64,000 nucleotides of DNA. Origin: Natrinema zhouii (GTDB lineage Archaea > Halobacteriota > Halobacteria > Halobacteriales > Natrialbaceae). The translations under genes were made by a program, and so were the position numbers. The notes under the pieces are model-generated. The model worked only from the letters and a program-made list of their open reading frames with translations, searched no databases and had not been told where the DNA came from. Positions 8,560-16,094 of the stretch are shown piece by piece (the first letter of the stretch is position 1; each line of letters begins with the position of its first letter). Location: NCBI RefSeq assembly GCF_013456555.2, contig NZ_CP059154.1, positions 3,348,001 through 3,412,000 of the forward strand, given 5' to 3'.

Positions 8560-8688
8560 TCAGCGGTAGAAGTAAGCCATCCAGGCGACCGTTACGAGCA
8601 GGCTCAGAGCGAGCGCGCTCCAGCCGACGATATCCATTGGTAGCTCCGTTTCCGTCGCGAGAACGGCGGCGTCGATCAGTGCAGGCAT
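8560..8688 (-). CDS. Small single-helix membrane peptide (42 aa)
   Basis: A 42-codon frame encoding a short polar N-terminus (MPALIDAAVLATETELPMDI) and one transmembrane helix rich in Ala, Leu and Trp that ends YFYR. A TATA-like TTAA core at 8714-8717 lies 27 bp upstream of the ATG, as for other leaderless genes here. The hydrophobic and aromatic composition is unlike chance frames in this GC-rich DNA. It converges with the CinA gene, whose stop is 12 bp away. Function unknown. Confidence 0.6.
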   Translation of the reverse strand: MPALIDAAVLATETELPMDIVGWSALALSLLVTVAWMAYFYR

Positions 8689-8832
8689 AGTCGGCGATCG
8701 GTTCCCATCCCTCTTAATCTTTCAGAAAACGAGCGGATAGCTCGTCGCTCGTCGGTCTCGAATATCACTCGCGGCGCGAGACCGACGGACGGCTGCGACA
8801 CGGCTTTCCCACTGGCGTCCGCATAGCACGCC

Positions 8833-10017
8833 ATGGAGTCCATCGGCGTCGTCGTCAACCCGATCGCGGGGATGGGCGGACGGGTCGGGCTGAAGGGGAC
8901 CGACGGGAACGTCGAGGAGGCGCGCCGGCGTGGTGCCGAGCCACGAGCGCCGGACCGGGCGCGTGAAGCGTTGCGATCGCTCCACCGGCGTGCACCGGAT
9001 CTCACCGTGTACACCGCCGCCGGCGTGCTGGGCGAACGAGCGGTCCGGGACGCCGGCTACGAACCGACGGTCGTCTACGATCCCGCGACGGCCGACGGCT
9101 CGAGCGATCCCGCGAGACCCGGCGATCCCGGAGCCGCCGAGACGACGGCAGCCGATACCCGGGCGGCCGTCCGCGCACTGCTCGAGCATGGTGTCGACCT
9201 GGTTCTGTTCGTCGGCGGCGACGGCACCGCGGTCGACGTCGCTCAGGTGCTCAAGGAGGCGGACGGAGAGACGCCGATGCTCGGCGTTCCGGCCGGAGTC
9301 AAGATCTACTCGTCGGTCTTCGGCGTCACCCCGGCCGACGCCGGCCGGATCGCCGCCGAGTTCGACCGCGTCGAGTCCCGCGAGGTTAACGACATCGACG
9401 AGGCCGCCTACCGCGAGGGGGAGGTGCGATCAGAACTCCGGGCGATCGTCCCGGTCCCCGTCGCGCCTGATCTGCAGTCGGGCAAACAGGTCTCGAGCGG
9501 CAGCGTCGACTCGCTGGCCGCGGGATTCGCCCGCGAAGTCGAGCCGGGACGGACCTACGTGTTCGGGCCCGGCAGCACCGTCGGTGCTATCGAAGCAGAA
9601 TTGGGAATCGACCCCTCGCCGCTGGGGGTCGACGTCTGGCGCGCTCCTCCCGAGACGGACGAAACGGGAGGGAACGGTGCAGTGAACGACGACGCGACTC
9701 GGAGCGACCAGCGCGGCGAGGTACTCGTCCGCGACGGCGCGGAGTCGGATATCCTGGCGGTGCTCGCGGACCCGGTCACGATCGTCGTCTCACCGATCGG
9801 CGGACAGGGATTCGTCTTCGGTCGGGGGAACCACCAGATTTCGCCGGCGGTGATCCGTCAGGCGGACGAGATCGAGGTCGTCGCCACCGACGAGAAGTTG
9901 GACGGGATCGACACCTTGCACGTCGATACCGACGACGAGGAGATCGACGAACAGCTCCGGGGCTGGCTGCAGGTGCGGACGGGCCGGTTTACGACGCGAA
10001 TGGTCCCCGTCGCCTGA
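8833..10017 (+). CDS. ATP-NAD kinase family protein
   Basis: 394 aa. It starts with the VNPIAGMGGRVGLKGTDG loop found in NAD kinase/AcoX-type enzymes and contains the nucleotide-binding FVGGDGTAVDV (GGDGT motif) near residue 135. A C-terminal beta-rich part carries SPIGGQGFVFGRGNHQISP. The reaction would be phosphorylation of NAD(H) to NADP(H). The protein is longer than classical PpnK (about 280 aa), with an acidic linker before the last third. Substrate could differ within this branch, which includes acetoin-operon AcoX homologues. Confidence 0.85.
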   Translation: MESIGVVVNPIAGMGGRVGLKGTDGNVEEARRRGAEPRAPDRAREALRSLHRRAPDLTVYTAAGVLGERAVRDAGYEPTVVYDPATADGSSDPARPGDPGAAETTAADTRAAVRALLEHGVDLVLFVGGDGTAVDVAQVLKEADGETPMLGVPAGVKIYSSVFGVTPADAGRIAAEFDRVESREVNDIDEAAYREGEVRSELRAIVPVPVAPDLQSGKQVSSGSVDSLAAGFAREVEPGRTYVFGPGSTVGAIEAELGIDPSPLGVDVWRAPPETDETGGNGAVNDDATRSDQRGEVLVRDGAESDILAVLADPVTIVVSPIGGQGFVFGRGNHQISPAVIRQADEIEVVATDEKLDGIDTLHVDTDDEEIDEQLRGWLQVRTGRFTTRMVPVA

Positions 10018-10046
10018 CGTCTCGGGCAGGCCGTTCGAATTATATA

Positions 10047-10095
10047 AGGGCGATAGTGTATCGGCACGTAACCTCAACCATATAACGATCGCCCT
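10047..10095. promoter_or_regulatory. Inverted repeat upstream of the PhoU-type gene
   Basis: The arms AGGGCGAT (10047-10054) and ATCGCCCT (10088-10095) are perfect inverted copies separated by 33 bp, each bordered by an AT-rich TATA-like run. It sits 55-103 bp upstream of the PhoU-type start codon, outside any gene. A regulator-binding or promoter role is inference. Confidence 0.4.
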
Positions 10096-10149
10096 CAATA
10101 TAATGACCATATAGTCAAGATTAAGGTCGAGTCGATACTATGGTGGCAC

Positions 10150-11181
10150 ATGGAAACGCGGAAAGTGCAACGACTCGGTCCGTCGACGCTCGCCATGACC
10201 CTCCCCGCGGAGTGGGCGTCCGAACACGACGTCGAAAAGGGCGACGAAGTATCGCTCCGAACCAGCGGTAAGGGCACCCTGACCGTGATGTCCGAGTCCG
10301 CGAGCTCGGAAGAGACGGAAGCGATCATCCACACCGACGATCTCGACGCCGACGCCGTCGAGCGCGCGATCGTCGCACAGTACGTCCTCGGACGGCGCAT
10401 CATCCGCATCGAACGCGAGGAAGGCGCACTCGAGTCCGATCATATCAACGCGGTCTATCAGGCCGAGACCCAGTTGATGGGGCTGGGCGTCATCGAAGAG
10501 ACCCCCGAGAGCATCTCGATCCGCTGCTCGGTCGATCCCGAGGACTTCACGCTCGATAACTTGCTCGAGCGCCTCGAGCGAACCGGTCAGACGATGCGCG
10601 GCGAGGGGATCAAAGCGCTGGCCCACGGCAACCCCGATCTGGCTCAGCGCGCCCTGAACCGAGAACGGCAGGCGAACAAGATCTTCGTCCTCCTCCTGCG
10701 ACTGATCTTTACGGCCTACCAGAACCCCAACCTCGCGCGAGCGGTCGGCCTCAACACCGGCTTCCCGTTGATCGGCTACCGCTCGATCGCGAAGAACCTC
10801 GAGTTGACCGCCGACAACGGCGAGGACATCGCCGAGATCGTCATCGAAACCCAGGGCCACACGCTCAACGTCGACAGCTCCGTGATGCGCGACATCCGGG
10901 AGCTGAACGAGCTGGTCGACGATATTACGTCCAGAGCCGTCGAGGCCGCCGTCGAGCGCGATTACAACAAGTCCAACGAGGTCCGGGCACTGTTCCACGA
11001 AATCTCCGACCTCGAGCAGGAGATCCTCGCGGAGCTACCGGAGATGGACAACGAAGACCTGCTGCGCATCCGCGAAGTGCTCGTCAGCCTTCAACAGACT
11101 GCTCAGTACGCGATGCGAAACGCCGAAATCGCGGCGAACCTCGCGCTCAACGAGGAGTCCGAACACACGACGATCAAGTGA
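10150..11181 (+). CDS. PhoU-domain protein with AbrB/SpoVT-like N-terminus (phosphate regulation)
   Basis: 343 aa. Residues 1-45 (METRKVQRLGPSTLAMTLPAEWASEH..KGDEV) are an AbrB/SpoVT-type swapped-hairpin DNA-binding fold. The rest is two PhoU three-helix bundles with the acidic ends that bind metal clusters, such as ELNELVDDIT and HEISDLEQEI. Haloarchaeal proteins of this layout are annotated as phosphate uptake regulators. No pst transporter genes are adjacent, so it probably acts in trans. A TATA-like element precedes the gene at 10118-10125. Confidence 0.88.
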   Translation: METRKVQRLGPSTLAMTLPAEWASEHDVEKGDEVSLRTSGKGTLTVMSESASSEETEAIIHTDDLDADAVERAIVAQYVLGRRIIRIEREEGALESDHINAVYQAETQLMGLGVIEETPESISIRCSVDPEDFTLDNLLERLERTGQTMRGEGIKALAHGNPDLAQRALNRERQANKIFVLLLRLIFTAYQNPNLARAVGLNTGFPLIGYRSIAKNLELTADNGEDIAEIVIETQGHTLNVDSSVMRDIRELNELVDDITSRAVEAAVERDYNKSNEVRALFHEISDLEQEILAELPEMDNEDLLRIREVLVSLQQTAQYAMRNAEIAANLALNEESEHTTIK

Positions 11182-11266
11182 CCGGCCGGCGGTCGGACCG
11201 TCGTCGACGGGTATGATTCGGTCACGAAAGAGAGAAGTTAAGACACCCCACACACAACGCCCGAGC

Positions 11267-11449
11267 ATGGCTACGGAAACCAGGTCGACGGACAAGGGCG
11301 TCGGATTGGCGCTCGCACTGGGCGCACTCGCAGTGATCGGCGCACTCGTCATGCTCGTTGGCGCACCGGACGTGACGGCGGCGTGGGGCTTCGCTGCGGC
11401 CGTTCTCTTTAGCTCACTCGCGGTCACCGGCATTCACCTTTTCAACTGA
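11267..11449 (+). CDS. Small two-helix membrane protein (DUF7525-like)
   Basis: 60 aa from the ATG at 11267: a short polar N-terminus then two transmembrane helices (GVGLALALGALAVIGALVML and AAWGFAAAVLFSSLAVTGIH). The frame is open upstream, but a TTAAGA element at 11238-11243 about 27 bp before this ATG favours it. The sequence resembles a haloarchaeal family of unknown function that I believe is DUF7525; that name is from memory. Confidence 0.75.
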   Translation: MATETRSTDKGVGLALALGALAVIGALVMLVGAPDVTAAWGFAAAVLFSSLAVTGIHLFN

Positions 11450-11582
11450 CGAGGCGCAGCGACGGATCGATGCGATGAACCACCGGCTCGAGACGGCCCA
11501 TCGAACGGCGCTCGGTACCGAACCCGCACGTCCCGGCCGTTAAAGGTTAAGACCAACGAACACCTAGTGTGGTGTACGGACG

Positions 11583-11807
11583 ATGACCGACTACTCCGAC
11601 GAAGAGCGGCGAATTGTCTCGTACCTCCGCGAGAGCGCTGCCCGCGGCGAGCAGTACTTCCGAGCGAAAAACATCGCGGACGCGATCGGACTCTCGTCGA
11701 AACAGGTCGGCGCTCGACTGCCACACCTCGCGGAGAAAACGGACGACGTCGACATCGAGAAATGGGGCCGCGCCCGGTCGACGACCTGGCGAGTCACGAT
11801 CAGTTAA
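11583..11807 (+). CDS. Small winged-helix-like protein (DUF7123-like)
   Basis: 74 aa. The whole protein reads as one helix-turn-helix: MTDYSDEERRIVSYLRES, then YFRAKNIADAIGLSSKQVGARLPHL with the recognition helix, then a beta wing RARSTTWRVT. Single-domain proteins of this sort are very common in haloarchaea (recalled as DUF7123). It could bind DNA or serve as a protein interaction module. It stands alone on the plus strand. Confidence 0.8.
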   Translation: MTDYSDEERRIVSYLRESAARGEQYFRAKNIADAIGLSSKQVGARLPHLAEKTDDVDIEKWGRARSTTWRVTIS

Positions 11808-11936
11808 TCGGCGTCGGCGTCCCATAGCTCGACTCACCCAATTTAGCCCGATTTCGCTGCGAATCGCCACGATCGTAGCGACGGGTCCGCCTGCCGGTCC
11901 ACGGTCTTTTTATCCAACAATCGCACAGGTACGGGC

Positions 11937-12371
11937 ATGACTGTACGGATCGACCGATCGTTCGAGGTGGATGCGTCGCCGGAGCGAGTGTGGGAGTTTA
12001 TCGTCGATCCGGCGAACCGGGCCCAGGCGATCAGCGTCGTCGAATCCTACTCGATCGACGATCCGGCTGGTCGGCGCGCGACTTGGCAGGTTTCGCTCCC
12101 GATCCCGCTCGTTCGGAAAACCATTGCCGTCAACACCGAAGACGTTACGCGACGACCGCCGGAGTACGTCAAGTTCGTCGGCGAATCGAAAGTGATGGAC
12201 GTGACCGGCGAACACGAGATTATCGAGACCGACGCCGGTGCTCGCCTCGAGAACAGCTTCGTCGTCGACGGCAAGCTTCCGGGCGTCGAGCGGTTCTTCA
12301 AGCGAAACCTCGATTCGGAACTCGAGAACCTCCAGCGCGCGCTCGAGCGGGACCTGCAGACGACTCGGTAG
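11937..12371 (+). CDS. SRPBCC/CoxG-like hydrophobic-ligand-binding protein
   Basis: 144 aa. The START/Bet v1-like fold is shown by the opening strand TVRIDRSFEVDASPERVWEFI followed by DPAN, a beta sheet, and a long C-terminal helix ending in LQRALERDL. Members bind lipids or hydrophobic cofactors, or aid assembly (CoxG). No redox partner is adjacent, so the ligand is unknown. The nitrilase gene follows 78 bp downstream on the same strand. Confidence 0.8.
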   Translation: MTVRIDRSFEVDASPERVWEFIVDPANRAQAISVVESYSIDDPAGRRATWQVSLPIPLVRKTIAVNTEDVTRRPPEYVKFVGESKVMDVTGEHEIIETDAGARLENSFVVDGKLPGVERFFKRNLDSELENLQRALERDLQTTR

Positions 12372-12392
12372 TGTAGCTGTCACAGTGATGCG

Positions 12393-12426
12393 GTCGACAC
12401 GGTAACGCAGCCGACACAGTAACGGT
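12393..12426 (+). repeat. Degenerate 17-bp direct repeat before the nitrilase gene
   Basis: GTCGACACGGTAACGCA (12393-12409) is followed at once by GCCGACACAGTAACGGT (12410-12426), 13 of 17 positions identical, with weaker copies at about 12379 and 12435. The pair fills the gap between the SRPBCC stop and the nitrilase start. Its role is unknown; a regulator site or local slippage are both possible. Confidence 0.45.
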
Positions 12427-12449
12427 GGTGGGGCGGCCACAGTGGAACG

Positions 12450-13304
12450 ATGACTGCTGACGCGAACGCCGCCGTTGCGGACGCCGAGTCCGGCGACTCG
12501 CTCAGGCTCGCACTCGCACAGATTCACGTCGAGGCCGGTGAGGTCGACGCGAACGTCGACCGAGCGCTCGAGGCGGTGTCCCGGGCCGCCGATCGCGGTG
12601 CGGATATCGTCGCTCTGCCGGAACTGTTCACCGTTGGCTACTTCGCGTTCGACCTCTACGCTCGCACCGCCGAACCGTTCGCGGGCGAGACGTTTACTCG
12701 GCTCCGTGAGGCGGCGGCCGACCACGGCATCGCCGTCCTCGCGGGGAGCATCGTCGAGGATCTGGCGGCGACGGAGACCGTCGACACGCCCGCCGACGAG
12801 GGACTGGCGAACACCGCCGCGCTGTTCGATGCCGACGGCGAACTGCAACTCGTCTACCGGAAACACCACCTGTTCGGTTACGAGTCCGCGGAGTCGCAAC
12901 TGCTCGTCCCCGGCGACCGCCTCGAGACGGCGACGATCGGTGACGTCACCGTCGGCGTGACGACCTGTTACGACCTGCGGTTCCCGGAACTCTACCGGCG
13001 ACTGGTCGACGACGGCGTCGAACTGATCCTCGTCCCGAGCGCGTGGCCCTACCCGCGTATCGAACACTGGAAGACCCTCTCGCGGGCCCGCGCGATCGAG
13101 AATCAGGCCTACGTCGCGACGATCAACGGGGCCGGCGAGTTCGACGACGCCACGCTGTTGGGCCGCTCGAGCGTCTACGATCCGTGGGGCGTCTCGCTGG
13201 CCTCGAGCGGCGACGAGCCCGCGCTGGTCACGACCGAAATCGATCCCGGAACGGTCGCCGAGGTCCGCGAGGAGTTCCCAGCTCTGCGGGATCGCCGGCT
13301 GTGA
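12450..13304 (+). CDS. Carbon-nitrogen hydrolase (nitrilase superfamily)
   Basis: 284 aa with the nitrilase catalytic triad: E58 (ALPELFTVGY), K138 (YRKHHLFGYE) and C173 (TTCYDLRFPELYR). The YDLRFPE sequence is typical of the omega-amidase/Nit2-type branch, whose enzymes hydrolyse omega-amides such as 2-oxoglutaramate; the actual substrate is not determined here. The first 18 residues are a polar extension. The last codons and stop are repeated downstream in a 24-bp period (see the repeat at 13284). Confidence 0.88.
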   Translation: MTADANAAVADAESGDSLRLALAQIHVEAGEVDANVDRALEAVSRAADRGADIVALPELFTVGYFAFDLYARTAEPFAGETFTRLREAAADHGIAVLAGSIVEDLAATETVDTPADEGLANTAALFDADGELQLVYRKHHLFGYESAESQLLVPGDRLETATIGDVTVGVTTCYDLRFPELYRRLVDDGVELILVPSAWPYPRIEHWKTLSRARAIENQAYVATINGAGEFDDATLLGRSSVYDPWGVSLASSGDEPALVTTEIDPGTVAEVREEFPALRDRRL

Positions 13305-13355
13305 CCGCTACCGGACCGCCAGCTGTGACAACTGCGGGATCGCAATCACCGTCAG
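13284..13355 (+). repeat. 24-bp tandem repeat over the nitrilase stop codon
   Basis: Three 24-bp units start at 13284, 13308 and 13332. Unit 1 holds the last codons and TGA of the nitrilase. Unit 2 matches it at 18 of 24 positions, including GCTGTGAC with a second TGA in the same frame. Unit 3 shares the first 12 bases exactly (CTGCGGGATCGC) and then diverges. Confidence 0.65.
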
Positions 13356-13369
13356 GTCCCAATCGCTGA

Positions 13370-13380
13370 CTTTTTACTTT
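13370..13380 (+). terminator. T-rich tract, likely terminator of the nitrilase transcript
   Basis: The run CTTTTTACTTT is the only strong T tract in this GC-rich gap and lies about 65 bp after the stop codon on the coding strand. Archaeal RNA polymerase terminates at such U-rich runs; assignment is inferred from position. Confidence 0.4.
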
Positions 13381-13460
13381 CCCATGCCTTTGGTAGCAAT
13401 GCCGGCACAGGCGCTTTTCACGTCTACTCCGGCATAGCGCGTCGCTCCGGCCCGTCGCAC

Positions 13461-13483
13461 GCTCGGTTTCCCGGGAACCGAGC
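13461..13483. other. Perfect hairpin in the convergent intergenic region
   Basis: GCTCGGTT and AACCGAGC pair perfectly over 8 bp around TCCCGGG, which contains a further CCCGGG palindrome. It lies 157 bp after the nitrilase stop. A T-rich tract at 13370-13380 (CTTTTTACTTT) just upstream is the more typical archaeal terminator, so the hairpin may be structural rather than terminating. Confidence 0.45.
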
Positions 13484-13644
13484 GACCACGTCCGCATCCA
13501 CCTCTCCGCCTCGTCCCACCTTTCGCCTCATTTCCGCGTTCGTTCGCTCGAGAGACGCTCGTCTGAGTATGTTGGGATACCTGTTCAATCGAGTAGTGTG
13601 AATGGAACGGTGTATTCGGGCGGAGTCAAGTGAGAGGAGGCGTC

Positions 13645-13783
13645 CTGCTATCGTGGCAACACGGAGTAGCCACACCCTCCCCAACCGATTCGCTCACTAG
13701 CGTTCGCTCATCCCTCGCACGGCTTCGAGCCGCGGTTCATTTGCATTCACCGCGGCCCAGCGCGCGCCACCGCACGCCGGGTG
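13645..13783 (+). repeat. Dispersed element with conserved ends, copy A
   Basis: Starts CTGCTATCGTGGCAACA, continues into GCCACACCCTCCCCAACCG, and ends CAGCGCGCGCCACCGCACG followed by CCGGGTGACC. The same two end sequences occur in inverted orientation at 18594-18839, with a longer and different middle there. This copy lies between convergent genes (nitrilase and a membrane protein). A frame runs through it but the middle is not conserved between copies, so I treat it as non-coding. It may be a terminator-like or mobile miniature element; its nature is unknown. Confidence 0.7.
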
Positions 13784-13858
13784 ACCAGTCTCGAGTGATA
13801 CGTTCTTCCCCAGTGTTGAGCAGTTGTGAACTATACAAATGGCCCTGACATCCTCGAG

Positions 13859-14617
13859 TCAGAACGGGAAACCACCGTAACGGAGATAGACCATATCGAG
13901 GATCAGGAGGAGCTGGAAGAAGCCCTGGACGCTGCCGAGCATCGCGTTCTGCTGGCCGATCGCGGAGATAACCGACGGATCGGGGGTGGCCGAGCGCATC
14001 TCTCTGTACATCCGAAGTTCGCCGGGGAGCAGGAAGCCGAAGCCCTGCACCGAGAGGATCGTGACGAGACCGAGTGCGACGGCGATCGAGGGTTCGGTCA
14101 TCGCGAACTCGCCGATCGTGAGCGCGACCCAGGCCAGCGAGCCGATCGTCGCAACGGCGAAGGGAACCTGCCAGCGGCGGTCGGTCCACGCGTTCAGCCG
14201 CCATCCGAGGAGGAGCAAAATCGGGATCAGATTCACTGCGGTAAACAGCGCCAGCCACGGCTCCGCGTGCGGAAACATGCCGATCCGCTGGGCCAGCGTG
14301 ATGCCGCCGGCGATCGTGACGAAAGCCAGCGACGGGAGGAGAAACGCCGTCTTCGGGGTGAGTCGCTGGAACACGGCCGAACTCTGTTCGTCGTCGAGAC
14401 CGCCGATAACCGGCCCGAGAACGGCCCCGAGAAAGATATCGATTCCCGTCCAGACGATCCCCGCCATCACGTGCACGTAGGTGTGTTGCTGGACCGTTGC
14501 AATCGTCACCGCGTACCCCAGCGCGACCAGCGGCACCACCACGACGGCCGCTGCAAAGGCCGGATTCGCTCGTTGGCCCATCCCCCTGATCGTTCCGCGA
14601 ACCGTGGACGTCGACAT
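13859..14617 (-). CDS. Hypothetical multi-pass membrane protein
   Basis: 252 aa with about seven transmembrane segments. The second carries HTYVHVMAGIVWTGIDIFLG, and a His/Trp pattern of this kind is seen in CopD/DUF2269-type integral membrane proteins, so distant relation is possible. The final segment carries NAMLGSVQGFFQLLLILDMVYLR. No export signal or enzyme motif is visible. It is convergent with the nitrilase gene across copy A of the dispersed element. Family assignment is uncertain. Confidence 0.72.
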   Translation of the reverse strand: MSTSTVRGTIRGMGQRANPAFAAAVVVVPLVALGYAVTIATVQQHTYVHVMAGIVWTGIDIFLGAVLGPVIGGLDDEQSSAVFQRLTPKTAFLLPSLAFVTIAGGITLAQRIGMFPHAEPWLALFTAVNLIPILLLLGWRLNAWTDRRWQVPFAVATIGSLAWVALTIGEFAMTEPSIAVALGLVTILSVQGFGFLLPGELRMYREMRSATPDPSVISAIGQQNAMLGSVQGFFQLLLILDMVYLRYGGFPF

Positions 14618-14739
14618 GTGTGCTATCGTCTAACGGAGAGGCATAAGTACTGTTGCTCGAACAACTGCTTCCGAAAACCACTCGTCACAATAGACTCCAA
14701 AAGGAGGACTCGAGGAACCGTTCCGATCCCGACCGAGCG

Positions 14740-15930
14740 TTACCGATCCCGCTCGACGGTTTCGCCCGACATAGTGGTCGCGCCGGCCTCGAGTTTCAGT
14801 CCGGGCGTGAGACTCGTGTTGATGCCGGTCTTGACCTCGTCGCCGGCGACGACACCGAACTTTCGGCGGCCCGTGGAGACGCGCTCTCCCTTTACCGTAA
14901 ACCAGATATCAGCGTCATCGTGGCGGAGATTCGCCACGTTCGTCCCCGCGCCGATATTGACGTTCCGGCCGAGGACGCTGTCGCCGATATACGAGAGGTG
15001 ACTGACGGACGTACCACGCGAGACGACGCTGTTTTTGATTTCGACGGCGTGTCCCACTTCGGCATCGGTTTCGATGAGCGTCGCCCCTCGCACGTACGCG
15101 TTCGGCCCGACCTCCGCGCCCTCGCGGATCAGCGCCGGCCCCTCGATCACGACGCCGGGTTCGATCGTCGCACCCGCCTCGACGACGACCGATCCCTCGA
15201 GCCGTGCGTCCTCGCTCACGTCGCCGTCGATTCGCCCCTCGAGTTCGCCGAGTTTCCACTCGTTGGCCTCGAGGAGTTCCCAGGGCCGGCCGACGTCGAG
15301 CCACCGCTCGAGGCTGACGGGCGTGACGTTGTACTCGTCGATCACTCGCGCGACGACGTCGGTGATCTCGTGCTCGCCGCGCTCGCTCGCGGGCACCTCG
15401 AGCCACTCGCGGGCTTCGGCGGGGAACGCGTAGGCCCCGGCGTTGGCGAGATTCGTCGGCGGGTCGGCGGGCTTTTCGACGATCTCCGTTACCAGGTCGG
15501 GGTCGTCCGCAGCAGTGCTGAGAACCCCGTAGTTGCTCGGGTCGTCGACTTCGATCGCGCAGACGGCCGGACACGCGTCGAACAACTGATCGATCGCCGC
15601 CTGATCGTAGAGGTTGTCGCCGTTGAGGACGGCGAAGGGGCCATCTATGTGGGCTCGAGCGGCGTTGACCGCGTCGGCGGTCCCCGCCTGTTCTTCCTGA
15701 ACCGCGTAGGAAACGGGGATGCCCCGGTACTCGGTACCGAAGTAGTTCCGAACCGTTTCGCCCTCGTAGCCGATGACGAGGACGATTTCGTCGGCTCCAG
15801 CGTCGACTGCCGCGTCGACGGTATGGGCCGCGAGCGGTCGATCGGCGACCGGTAGCATGGGCTTCGGAACCGATTCTGACAACGGTCGCATTCGCGTCCC
15901 TTGACCCGCCGCGAGAACGACTGCCTTCAT
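14740..15930 (-). CDS. glmU: Bifunctional sugar-1-phosphate nucleotidylyltransferase/acetyltransferase
   Basis: 396 aa from the ATG at 15930, although the frame is open much further upstream across the neighbouring gene. It opens with MKAVVLAAGQGTRMRPLSES, the nucleotidyltransferase signature, with VLNGDNLYD as the metal-binding loop. From about residue 245 it becomes a left-handed beta helix of hexapeptide repeats. This two-domain layout matches archaeal GlmU-type enzymes that acetylate glucosamine-1-phosphate and form UDP-GlcNAc. Glucose-1-phosphate thymidylyltransferase activity is an alternative. The product would feed surface glycan synthesis. Confidence 0.85.
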   Translation of the reverse strand: MKAVVLAAGQGTRMRPLSESVPKPMLPVADRPLAAHTVDAAVDAGADEIVLVIGYEGETVRNYFGTEYRGIPVSYAVQEEQAGTADAVNAARAHIDGPFAVLNGDNLYDQAAIDQLFDACPAVCAIEVDDPSNYGVLSTAADDPDLVTEIVEKPADPPTNLANAGAYAFPAEAREWLEVPASERGEHEITDVVARVIDEYNVTPVSLERWLDVGRPWELLEANEWKLGELEGRIDGDVSEDARLEGSVVVEAGATIEPGVVIEGPALIREGAEVGPNAYVRGATLIETDAEVGHAVEIKNSVVSRGTSVSHLSYIGDSVLGRNVNIGAGTNVANLRHDDADIWFTVKGERVSTGRRKFGVVAGDEVKTGINTSLTPGLKLEAGATTMSGETVERDR

Positions 15931-16094
15931 GTATCCGTTCCTTCTACGAATCCCCGGATAAGCGATTCGTTCGCAGGTAGAAAATGAAAGGCAATTGTTT
16001 CTTGAGACGGACAGGGACTGACACGGAATAGTTCTATTTCGAGACGGCAGAGCGGAGGGATTCGTTTCGTTCTGCTCAGGCGCAACGAGCGCCG

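Noticed and set aside
13630..13848. A 72-codon frame across dispersed element copy A
   Set aside because: The frame shares only the DNA ends with copy B and the middle is not conserved as protein; Arg/Ser-rich composition is like shadow frames.
15931..16094. N-terminal extension of the GlmU-type protein (frame open far upstream)
   Set aside because: The family begins exactly at MKAVVLAAGQGTRMRP; upstream translation lacks homology and enters the aldehyde dehydrogenase gene.
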